Positions 22,901-34,900 of a DNA stretch of 64,000 bases are shown here, piece after piece. Location of the stretch: positions 527,072 through 591,071 of the forward strand of contig NW_024427588.1 in assembly GCF_017562075.2 (NCBI RefSeq), written 5' to 3'. The translations under genes were made by a program, and so were the position numbers. The stretch comes from Anopheles merus. Lineage: Eukaryota; Arthropoda; Insecta; Diptera; Culicidae. A model generated the notes under the pieces. The model ran no database searches, was not told the DNA's origin, and was given only the letters and a program-made list of their open reading frames with translations. Each line of letters opens with the position of its first letter. Position 1 is the first letter of the stretch.

Positions 22901-25900
22901 GGACCAATCTACTACCATTATCGTTACTGTGCTCATGCAGACTGTGACAGCCAGTGTATTGGCGGTACATTGGCTCCCTACCGACTTTTGCGTTGAAGTC
23001 CTCCAGGATGATTTTGAGGTCATGCCTGGGGCACGCATCTACGATTCTAGCGAGGCGGCCGTAAAAAAGGTCCTTCTCCTCTTCCTCTTTATCTTCGGTA
23101 GGGGCGTGAACGTTTATGAGGCTTATATTGAAGAATTTGCCTCGCATGCGCAGGGTGCATAGCCTATGGTTTATAGATTGAAATCCATGATTACGGGTTT
23201 CAACCGGGGACCTACGGCGAAACCCGTTCCGAGCACGCGGTGGCGGTCGTGGCAGCTGTAGTAAATGTCGTAGCAATGCTTACCACGCCTGTTCTGCACA
23301 CCGTTCTCTAGCCACCGAATCTCTTGTAGAGCTACGAGGTCCATGCTCAGTGTTGCTAAGGCGTCATCAAGTTGTTTCAAGGCTCCGACTTTGCTAAGAG
23401 TGCGTATGTTCCATGAGCCCATTTAGATCGTTCTCTGGGGGCATTGCGTAGGGTCGGTATCGTTAGGTCCGTTTAGAAAATTGCTTTGGCTTTCTGTAGT
23501 CGATTTAAATCATGGGTAAGCCGGTCTCATGGTACAGTCGTCAACTTGTACGACTTAACAACATGCCCGTCATGGGTTCAAGCCCCAACTATACCGTGCC
23601 GCCATACGCAGGACTGACTGTCCTGCTATGGGGGTAATCCAAAAAGTCATTGAAAGCCAACCCCTTACAAGTGGTACAGGCAGGCCTTGACCGACAACGG
23701 TTGTTGAGCCAAAAAAAAAAAGTCGATTTAAATCATGGGACTGGGTGACTGGCCCCGCGCCCACGTGACCGTTTTGTTTAGCGTCGGGTTGCCCCTCCCC
23801 AATGTTCAGGTACCCTGTTTTCCTGGATGCCCACCCCCTCCTGGTGGGTTTTCAAGCTTGGATAAGTGATGGCATCCCAAGTAGCAACCGAAGCTTTTTT
23901 CTCCCAGTTTCAACCCCCTCATGTCCACAAACTGCCTTCGCTTACTATTCCTATCCCGTTTCTACATTCCACAACGTTTGTTGCGTTCTCACTCATCAGG
24001 GTGTTAGTCAATTCTCTCTTGCCACACGAAGAGAATTCTCCTGCACACTTCGTGTGTTTGATTCTACCCATCCCTGTTGAACACACGTCATTTTCTTCCA
24101 TCGCACTCATCAGGGTGTTTGCTCTTTTCCATCCAAGCCAAAGAGCGACTTCAGTGTGCTCTGAACCGTGGACGTGAGAGTGTGTGTTTGTGTGCTGCGT
24201 GAACTATTTTTCCTGCGTGAAACACTTTCCATACTGCGCCATCCGCGGTGTTCTTTCTGCTTTATCGGAGAACAAATTGTTATCATCCAATTGTTTCGGT
24301 AAGTGTCCTTTTCTAAGTGTCTTCTAAGTTTCTAGTGTTATGTGACATTTATTCTAATTAAAACATTGCACTTTACATGTTTCAGATGTGTGCTGCTACC
24401 GCTAGCTGTTCTCCAAACCTCTTCAAATTGCGACACTGTGTGCACAGGCGTTCAAGGTTCAATTGATCCTCGAGCACAAAGGTAAGTTTGTCACATCTTT
24501 AAATCAAGTGTAATTTTTTTTAACAAAGTGTGTCTATTAATTGTGTACTTTCATCAACAGCCTTCATACAACACCGCGGTTGAGGCGCGTCAAATCTGAT
24601 GACATCTTTCCTGAACCAAGCAGGCTGAACACGCGAACCACCACGGGCTCCAGCGCGGTGTGAAGCGGAAAGAAGAAAAGACAAAATTGAAAACAGCCGC
24701 GCCAGGCTTCCAACCACCGTGTGTGTGTATGTAAGTATGTGAGAACACATGTGTGAATCCTCTTGTGGGAACTGCAAAAAGAAGATAATAAAGAGTGTGA
24801 AGCAGCTAGACTGCCGCAACCAAATCAAGAGAGTAAATTCTCATTTCAATCCGAAAAACTGGGAGAGAGTGATGACATGCGAGAGAGAATAAAACTAGAA
24901 ACACGAGAGAGGGCCACACGAAGCGCTTTCGGGTTTTTTCGCCTTCGCGCACATTTTGCTTTATGCGCGCGACTAAGTGAGCCTTGATGAGCGCGATGGC
25001 TCCCATACAAAGGCCTTCGGCTTTGCTAGCTGGGATATGTTACCACTCTGCACGACGAGGACGTGTCGGAATAGAAGTTGGATTTCAGTTCATTTATTGA
25101 TTTATTTACTGGGATTTATTGATTTGAGACTTATTGATTCACCCATAGCAGGATAGTCATTCTTACGTATGGGAGGACGGTTAATTCGGGGCTTGAACCT
25201 ATGACGAGAATATTGTTAAGTCGTTCTGATTATTTGTTGGCGGGCCCGCTGATGATGCCACCATCAGTTTGGTCTTTGCCTCGTTTATCTGCAATCCGAG
25301 GTTCTCTGCCGCCTGCTCGATCCCTTGGTAGGCTTCTGCTACATAGGAGAGCCGCAGACCAATGATGTCTATATCATTAGCGTATGCCAGGATCTGGGTT
25401 GACTTGTAGAAGATGGTTCCCGTAGTCTCCACCCTCGAGTCACGGATGGCTCTCTCTAGTGCCAGGTTGAATAGGAGACAAGCAAGCCCGTCCCCCTGGC
25501 GCAGACCTTTGGTGGTAGCAAAAGGTCCTGAGAGTTTTCCATCCACCCTCACCTGGCATGTGACGTTGGTCATAGTCATTCTAACTAGCCTTATCAGTTT
25601 GGCCGAGATTCCTAATGAGCTCATAGCGTCATACAGTTTTACCCTGGCTATGCTATCATATGCGGCTTTGAAGTCAATGAAGAGATGGTATGTGTCGTGT
25701 CTGTATTCAGCCATCTTCTCCAAGATCTGCCGCATGGTGAAGATCTGATCAGTGGTTGATTTTCCGTTTCGGAATCCTCTTTGATAGTTTCCGACTATCT
25801 CTTCGACGTGCGGGACAAGGCGATCCTGAAGGATCAGGGAGAATATTTTATAGGCGGTATTCAACACCGTGATACCCCTGTAGTTGTTGCAGTCCAACCT

Positions 25901-28900
25901 GTCTCCCTTCTTGTATATGGGGTATATGATGCCGAGATTCCAATCACAAGGCATCGATTCGCTATCCCACACCTCAGTAACAATTTGATGAATCTCGTTT
26001 TCTAGTCGTGCACCTCCATTCTTGACCAGTTCGGCTGTAATTCCGTCGGTTCCGGGTGCCTTGTTATTTTTCAGCCGACGGATAGCCTTTCGTGTTTCTT
26101 CTATGCTAGGTGGCAGTAGCATGTCACCATCAGCTAGTGGCGCTTCTAGCTGTTCGCTAAACTGGTCATTGAGTAGTTCATCAAAGACTGAGCCCACCGC
26201 GAGAGGACCTCTGGCTGGTTACTGACCAGATCTCCATCCTTGTTGCGACAGCAGGTTACCTTAGGTACAACGTTGTTTCGGTGACCTGCTATCGCTTGGT
26301 AAAACTTTCGTGTCGGTCCGTACGCCTCTCTGGTTTGCTCGAGTTCCCGCATGTTTTGCTCTTCCAAAGCATGCTTCTTGGAGCGGTGAACTCGTTTCTC
26401 TTCGCGTCTGAGCCGTGAATATTCCTCTGCGCATGCCCGCGTTCTATGCCGTTGCTGCATTGCTCGGTATGCAGTATTCTTACGTTCAGTCACTTGTCTG
26501 CATTCTTCGTCGAACCAGCCAGATTTGGTGTTGCCACAGCTCCGTGTTGAGCCGAGGCTGCGTGTTTTCTCCGCCCCCATTGTCGCGGGGGCGGGCGATT
26601 CTACAACGTATCACTAGGCCAACCAAGTAGTGATCGGAACCGATATTGGCTCCTCGATAAGTTCTGACGTTTAACAGGCTCGACTGTCGTCGGCGGCTTA
26701 TTAACACGTGGTCGATCTGGTTGAAGGATTCGCCATCCGGGTGCGCCCACGTCATTTTGTGGATGTCCCTCCGCGCAAACTTGGTACTTCCTACAACCAG
26801 ATTGTTCGCTGCGGCGAACTGGACCAATCTACTACCATTATCGTTACTGTGCTCATGCAGACTGTGACAGCCAGTGTATTGGCGGTACATTGGCTCCCTA
26901 CCGACTTTTGCGTTGAAGTCCTCCAGGATGATTTTGAGGTCATGCCTGGGGCACGCATCTACGATTCTAGCGAGGCGGCCGTAAAAAAGGTCCTTCTCCT
27001 CTTCCTCTTTATCTTCGGTAGGGGCGTGAACGTTTATGAGGCTTATATTGAAGAATTTGCCTCGCATGCGCAGGGTGCATAGCCTATGGTTTATAGATTG
27101 AAATCCATGATTACGGGTTTCAACCGGGGACCTACGGCGAAACCCGTTCCGAGCACGCGGTGGCGGTCGTGGCAGCTGTAGTAAATGTCGTAGCAATGCT
27201 TACCACGCCTGTTCTGCACACCGTTCTCTAGCCACCGAATCTCTTGTAGAGCTACGAGGTCCATGCTCAGTGTTGCTAAGGCGTCATCAAGTTGTTTCAA
27301 GGCTCCGACTTTGCTAAGAGTGCGTATGTTCCATGAGCCCATTTAGATCGTTCTCTGGGGGCATTGCGTAGGGTCGGTATCGTTAGGTCCGTTTAGAAAA
27401 TTGCTTTGGCTTTCTGTAGTCGATTTAAATCATGGGTAAGCCGGTCTCATGGTACAGTCGTCAACTTGTACGACTTAACAACATGCCCGTCATGGGTTCA
27501 AGCCCCAACTATACCGTGCCGCCATACGCAGGACTGACTGTCCTGCTATGGGGGGTAATCCAAAAAGTCATTGAAAGCCAACCCCTTACAAGTGGTACAG
27601 GCAGGCCTTGACCGACAACGGTTGTTGAGCCAAAAAAAAAAAAGTCGATTTAAATCATGGGACTGGGTGACTGGCCCCGCGCCCACGTGACCGTTTTGTT
27701 TAGCGTCGGGTTGCCCCTCCCCAATGTTCAGGTACCCTGTTTTCCTGGATGCCCACCCCCTCCTGGTGGGTTTTCAAGCTTGGATAAGTGATGGCATCCC
27801 AAGTAGCAACCGAAGCTTTTTTCTCCCAGTTTCAACCCCCTCATGTCCACAAACTGCCTTCGCTTACTATTCCTATCCCGTTTCTACATTCCACAACGTT
27901 TGTTGCGTTCTCACTCATCAGGGTGTTAGTCAATTCTCTCTTGCCACACGAAGAGAATTCTCCTGCACACTTCGTGTGTTTGATTCTACCCATCCCTGTT
28001 GAACACACGTCATTTTCTTCCATCGCACTCATCAGGGTGTTTGCTCTTTTCCATCCAAGCCAAAGAGCGACTTCAGTGTGCTCTGAACCGTGGACGTGAG
28101 AGTGTGTGTTTGTGTGCTGCGTGAACTATTTTTCCTGCGTGAAACACTTTCCATACTGCGCCATCCGCGGTGTTCTTTCTGCTTTATCGGAGAACAAATT
28201 GTTATCATCCAATTGTTTCGGTAAGTGTCCTTTTCTAAGTGTCTTCTAAGTTTCTAGTGTTATGTGACATTTATTCTAATTAAAACATTGCACTTTACAT
28301 GTTTCAGATGTGTGCTGCTACCGCTAGCTGTTCTCCAAACCTCTTCAAATTGCGACACTGTGTGCACAGGCGTTCAAGGTTCAATTGATCCTCGAGCACA
28401 AAGGTAAGTTTGTCACATCTTTAAATCAAGTGTAATTTTTTTTAACAAAGTGTGTCTATTAATTGTGTACTTTCATCAACAGCCTTCATACAACACCGCG
28501 GTTGAGGCGCGTCAAATCTGATGACATCTTTCCTGAACCAAGCAGGCTGAACACGCGAACCACCACGGGCTCCAGCGCGGTGTGAAGCGGAAAGAAGAAA
28601 AGACAAAATTGAAAACAGCCGCGCCAGGCTTCCAACCACCGTGTGTGTGTATGTAAGTATGTGAGAACACATGTGTGAATCCTCTTGTGGGAACTGCAAA
28701 AAGAAGATAATAAAGAGTGTGAAGCAGCTAGACTGCCGCAACCAAATCAAGAGAGTAAATTCTCATTTCAATCCGAAAAACTGGGAGAGAGTGATGACAT
28801 GCGAGAGAGAATAAAACTAGAAACACGAGAGAGGGCCACACGAAGCGCTTTCGGGTTTTTTCGCCTTCGCGCACATTTTGCTTTATGCGCGCGACTAAGT

Positions 28901-31900
28901 GAGCCTTGATGAGCGCGATGGCTCCCATACAAAGGCCTTCGGCTTTGCTAGCTGGGATATGTTACCACTCTGCACGACGAGGACGTGTCGGAATAGAAGT
29001 TGGATTTCAGTTCATTTATTGATTTATTTACTGGGATTTATTGATTTGAGACTTATTGATTCACCCATAGCAGGATAGTCATTCTTACGTATGGGAGGAC
29101 GGTTAATTCGGGGCTTGAACCTATGACGAGAATATTGTTAAGTCGTTCTGATTATTTGTTGGCGGGCCCGCTGATGATGCCACCATCAGTTTGGTCTTTG
29201 CCTCGTTTATCTGCAATCCGAGGTTCTCTGCCGCCTGCTCGATCCCTTGGTAGGCTTCTGCTACATAGGAGAGCCGCAGACCAATGATGTCTATATCATT
29301 AGCGTATGCCAGGATCTGGGTTGACTTGTAGAAGATGGTTCCCGTAGTCTCCACCCTCGAGTCACGGATGGCTCTCTCTAGTGCCAGGTTGAATAGGAGA
29401 CAAGCAAGCCCGTCCCCCTGGCGCAGACCTTTGGTGGTAGCAAAAGGTCCTGAGAGTTTTCCATCCACCCTCACCTGGCATGTGACGTTGGTCATAGTCA
29501 TTCTAACTAGCCTTATCAGTTTGGCCGAGATTCCTAATGAGCTCATAGCGTCATACAGTTTTACCCTGGCTATGCTATCATATGCGGCTTTGAAGTCAAT
29601 GAAGAGATGGTATGTGTCGTGTCTGTATTCAGCCATCTTCTCCAAGATCTGCCGCATGGTGAAGATCTGATCAGTGGTTGATTTTCCGTTTCGGAATCCT
29701 CTTTGATAGTTTCCGACTATCTCTTCGACGTGCGGGACAAGGCGATCCTGAAGGATCAGGGAGAATATTTTATAGGCGGTATTCAACACCGTGATACCCC
29801 TGTAGTTGTTGCAGTCCAACCTGTCTCCCTTCTTGTATATGGGGTATATGATGCCGAGATTCCAATCACAAGGCATCGATTCGCTATCCCACACCTCAGT
29901 AACAATTTGATGAATCTCGTTTTCTAGTCGTGCACCTCCATTCTTGACCAGTTCGGCTGTAATTCCGTCGGTTCCGGGTGCCTTGTTATTTTTCAGCCGA
30001 CGGATAGCCTTTCGTGTTTCTTCTATGCTAGGTGGCAGTAGCATGTCACCATCAGCTAGTGGCGCTTCTAGCTGTTCGCTAAACTGGTCATTGAGTAGTT
30101 CATCAAAGACTGAGCCCACCGCGAGAGGACCTCTGGCTGGTTACTGACCAGATCTCCATCCTTGTTGCGACAGCAGGTTACCTTAGGTACAACGTTGTTT
30201 CGGTGACCTGCTATCGCTTGGTAAAACTTTCGTGTCGGTCCGTACGCCTCTCTGGTTTGCTCGAGTTCCCGCATGTTTTGCTCTTCCAAAGCATGCTTCT
30301 TGGAGCGGTGAACTCGTTTCTCTTCGCGTCTGAGCCGTGAATATTCCTCTGCGCATGCCCGCGTTCTATGCCGTTGCTGCATTGCTCGGTATGCAGTATT
30401 CTTACGTTCAGTCACTTGTCTGCATTCTTCGTCGAACCAGCCAGATTTGGTGTTGCCACAGCTCCGTGTTGAGCCGAGGCTGCGTGTTTTCTCCGCCCCC
30501 ATTGTCGCGGGGGCGGGCGATTCTACAACGTATCACTAGGCCAACCAAGTAGTGATCGGAACCGATATTGGCTCCTCGATAAGTTCTGACGTTTAACAGG
30601 CTCGACTGTCGTCGGCGGCTTATTAACACGTGGTCGATCTGGTTGAAGGATTCGCCATCCGGGTGCGCCCACGTCATTTTGTGGATGTCCCTCCGCGCAA
30701 TCTTGGTACTTCCTACAACCAGATTGTTCGCTGCGGCGAACTGGACCAATCTACTACCATTATCGTTACTGTGCTCATGCAGACTGTGACAGCCAGTGTA
30801 TTGGCGGTACATTGGCTCCCTACCGACTTTTGCGTTGAAGTCCTCCAGGATGATTTTGAGGTCATGCCTGGGGCACGCATCTACGATTCTAGCGAGGCGG
30901 CCGTAAAAAAGGTCCTTCTCCTCTTCCTCTTTATCTTCGGTAGGGGCGTGAACGTTTATGAGGCTTATATTGAAGAATTTGCCTCGCATGCGCAGGGTGC
31001 ATAGCCTATGGTTTATAGATTGAAATCCATGATTACGGGTTTCAACCGGGGACCTACGGCGAAACCCGTTCCGAGCACGCGGTGGCGGTCGTGGCAGCTG
31101 TAGTAAATGTCGTAGCAATGCTTACCACGCCTGTTCTGCACACCGTTCTCTAGCCACCGAATCTCTTGTAGAGCTACGAGGTCCATGCTCAGTGTTGCTA
31201 AGGCGTCATCAAGTTGTTTCAAGGCTCCGACTTTGCTAAGAGTGCGTATGTTCCATGAGCCCATTTAGATCGTTCTCTGGGGGCATTGCGTAGGGTCGGT
31301 ATCGTTAGGTCCGTTTAGAAAATTGCTTTGGCTTTCTGTAGTCGATTTAAATCATGGGTAAGCCGGTCTCATGGTACAGTCGTCAACTTGTACGACTTAA
31401 CAACATGCCCGTCATGGGTTCAAGCCCCAACTATACCGTGCCGCCATACGCAGGACTGACTGTCCTGCTATGGGGGGTAATCCAAAAAGTCATTGAAAGC
31501 CAACCCCTTACAAGTGGTACAAGCAGGCCTTGACCGACAACGGTTGTTGAGCCAAAAAAAAAAAAGTCGATTTAAATCATGGGACTGGGTGACTGGCCCC
31601 GCGCCCACGTGACCGTTTTGTTTAGCGTCGGGTTGCCCCTCCCCAATGTTCAGGTACCCTGTTTTCCTGGATGCCCACCCCCTCCTGGTGCGTTTTCAAG
31701 CTTGGATAAGTGATGGCATCCCAAGTAGCAACCGAAGCTTTTTTCTCCCAGTTTCAACCCCCTCATGTCCACAAACTGCCTTCGCTTACTATTCCTATCC
31801 CGTTTCTACATTCCACAACGTTTGTTGCGTTCTCACTCATCAGGGTGTTAGTCAATTCTCTCTTGCCACACGAAGAGATTTCTCCTGCACACTTCGTGTG

Positions 31901-34900
31901 TTTGATTCTACCCATCCCTGTTGAACACACGTCATTTTCTTCCATCGCACTCATCAGGGTGTTTGCTCTTTTCCATCCAAGCCAAAGAGCGACTTCAGTG
32001 TGCTCTGAACCGTGGACGTGAGAGTGTGTGTTTGTGTGCTGCGTGAACTATTTTTCCTGCGTGAAACACTTTCCATACTGCGCCATCCGCGGTGTTCTTT
32101 CTGCTTTATCGGAGAACAAATTGTTATCTTCCAATTGTTTCGGTAAGTGTCCTTTTCTAAGTGTCTTCTAAGTTTCTAGTGTTATGTGACATTTATTCTA
32201 ATTAAAACATTGCACTTTACATGTTTCAGATGTGTGCTGCTACCGCTAGCTGTTCTCCAAACCTCTTCAAATTGCGACACTGTGTGCACAGGCGTTCAAG
32301 GTTCAATTGATCCTCGAGCACAAAGGTAAGTTTGTCACATCTTCAAATCAAGTGTAATTTTTTTTAACAAAGTGTGTCTATTAATTGTGTACTTTCATCA
32401 ACAGCCTTCATACAACACCGCGGTTGAGGCGCGTCAAATCTGATGACATCTTTCCTGAACCAAGCAGGCTGAACACGCGAACCACCACGGGCTCCAGCGC
32501 GGTGTGAAGCGGAAAGAAGAAAAGACAAAATTGAAAACAGCCGCGCCAGGCTTCCAACCACCGTGTGTGTGTATGTAAGTATGTGAGAACACATGTGTGA
32601 ATCCTCTTGTGGGAACTGCAAAAAGAAGATAATAAAGAGTGTGAAGCAGCTAGACTGCCGCAACCAAATCAAGAGAGTAAATTCTCATTTCAATCCGAAA
32701 AACTGGGAGAGAGTGATGACATGCGAGAGAGAATAAAACTAGAAACACGAGAGAGGGCCACACGAAGCGCTTTCGGGTTTTTTCGCCTTCGCGCACATTT
32801 TGCTTTATGCGCGCGACTAAGTGAGCCTTGATGAGCGCGATGGCTCCCATACAAAGGCCTTCGGCTTTGCTAGCTGGGATATGTTACCACTCTGCACGAC
32901 GAGGACGTGTCGGAATAGAAGTTGGATTTCAGTTCATTTATTGATTTATTTACTGGGATTTATTGATTTGAGACTTATTGATTCACCCATAGCAGGATAG
33001 TCATTCTTACGTATGGGAGGACGGTTAATTCGGGGCTTGAACCTATGACGAGAATATTGTTAAGTCGTTCGAGTTGATCTCCTAGTCCCACTGGCATGTA
33101 TTGGCAAATAGCGCTGTGAAAATAAAACTGCACATATGAAGTGCTATTACACTTTGTAGATGGAATCGGAATTGGTTAAGTCAAAGCGCGTTTGACAGAA
33201 GCTAAAATTTTATTCGTTCAATCAGAAATGAAACATTCCATTTATGATTTCCTGCACGTTATTACACTAGAGAGAATAAATAAGTCACAAAGCTCACTAT
33301 AATCGATTAGGACAGCCGAATGCCAATTCCATCTACCAAATGCAATACTAATAATGGTGCTGTCAAAATCGATTTCAGCGAGTTTTATGACATTAGTAAT
33401 ATTGTCTCTAGTGTGATAACGCGCTCGGAATCTGAAAGGATTTTTTTTTCTTATTTCTGTTTCAACGACGCTTGTTAACACGTTGAAAGCATGTCAGTTT
33501 TTGTTCATGCATACTACATTGAAAATTGACTTTTATTTACTTTTTTTTTAGCTCTCTGAATTTGTTGAGCCATGTTAACTTCTATCAAACCCATTTTGAT
33601 ACACCGATTCCATGTACCAAATCCAATAGCACTATAAATAGGATACAGGTTGATGTTTAGATCTTTGTGCGCAAATACAAAGATCTTGGATTTGACAGTT
33701 GCCTCTATCATTTTTACACGTACGCACACATGCTCTAACTGAACAAGGGGATGATTTGGCGACTATTCTTACTTTTTTCTAGCGCTCTTTTATTTTTTAT
33801 CAATTCACTAGTTCAATTTGACCGATTATAGGACTTTACGACAGATCTTAGGGAACTTACGCAATGTCAAGGATATACAGCTATGACATATTATGCTACG
33901 TTAGAGGCTCAAGAAAATAATTTTAATACACAACCCGAGCTTATAAACACTTTTAGATAGATTGATTAGTTTAAGAAGATCCCATGTTTACAAATTTCCC
34001 AAATACATAGGGCGGTCCCGCGGTACACTCGTTAACTCGTACAACTTACAAAAATGCTCATCATAAGTGTCGATTATTCCCTCGCCGCAGTTTGACCACC
34101 AATTTGGTGGAGTTTGTATCTCACTACCATGCTGCATTCGCTTCGGGAGCCCAGATGGATGTCATCTATACCGACCTTAAAGCTGCCTTTGATCGGGTGA
34201 ATCATCGCTTGCTCGTCTTGGATTCTCTACCCCTTTAGTGGAGTGGTTCGAATCTTACCTCACCAATCGTCGATATCGCGTCAAAGTTGATTGTATGACA
34301 TCTAGGGAATTCGCGAGTTGTTCAGGCGTGCCGCAGGGTAGTAACCTTGGACCCTTGCTGTTTTCTCTATTTTTCAATGACGTTACTACTGTAGTAAGGG
34401 AATCTGAATGTTTATTGTATGCGGACGATCTTAGACTTTTTTTTCTGTGAGGTGTTTTGGTGATTGTCTTGTCCTGCAAGCATCGATCGACTCTTTTTCC
34501 GACTGGTGTCTGAACAACGACCTACAAATTTCTGTTGATAAATGTTTGTCCATGTCGTTTCACCGTTCTAATTGTCCAATAGTGTTTAACTACTGCATCC
34601 CGGTACACAATTACAACGACACAGTGCAGTAAAAGACTTGGGAGTTACTCTTGACCGTAAACTTGACTTTCATGTGCACCATAACGAATTTATTGATAGA
34701 GCGAACAGAATGCTAGGATTTATACGCAGGCAGTCGAGATAATTCTCTGACCCACATTGTATTGTCGCACTCTACAAATCACTAGTCAGATCCATCTTAG
34801 AATACTCCTCATTAGTTTGGTGCCCATCGTCGTCGTTATGGTCGAACAAGATTGAGACAGTGCAGAAAAAATTCACCCGTTTGGTCTTACGGTTCACACC

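Larger units (their letters stand above)
21304..25223. repeat. Tandem unit 1 (3920 bp) of a three-copy array
   Basis: The unit runs from TTCTGATTATTTGTTGG inside the reverse transcriptase to GTTAAGTCG inside a minus-strand SINE. It contains, left to right: most of the RTE-like LINE (minus strand), its 5' leader with a plus-strand SINE, a 1.4-kb segment with two intron-like structures on the plus strand, and a partial minus-strand SINE. It differs from unit 2 only in two homopolymer lengths (a G run near 23630 and the SINE A run near 23720). Confidence 0.95.

Noticed and set aside
21251..32831. Many open frames on the plus strand across the tandem LINE units (for example 22788-23162, 26708-27082 and 30630-31004)
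   Set aside because: They lie opposite the LINE proteins and recur only because the unit is repeated; no domain or splice context.
21304..33067. Assembly artefact as the explanation of the tandem array
   Set aside because: Not excluded, but unit 3 has several private substitutions and the outer flanks differ, which a simple duplicated contig would not produce.
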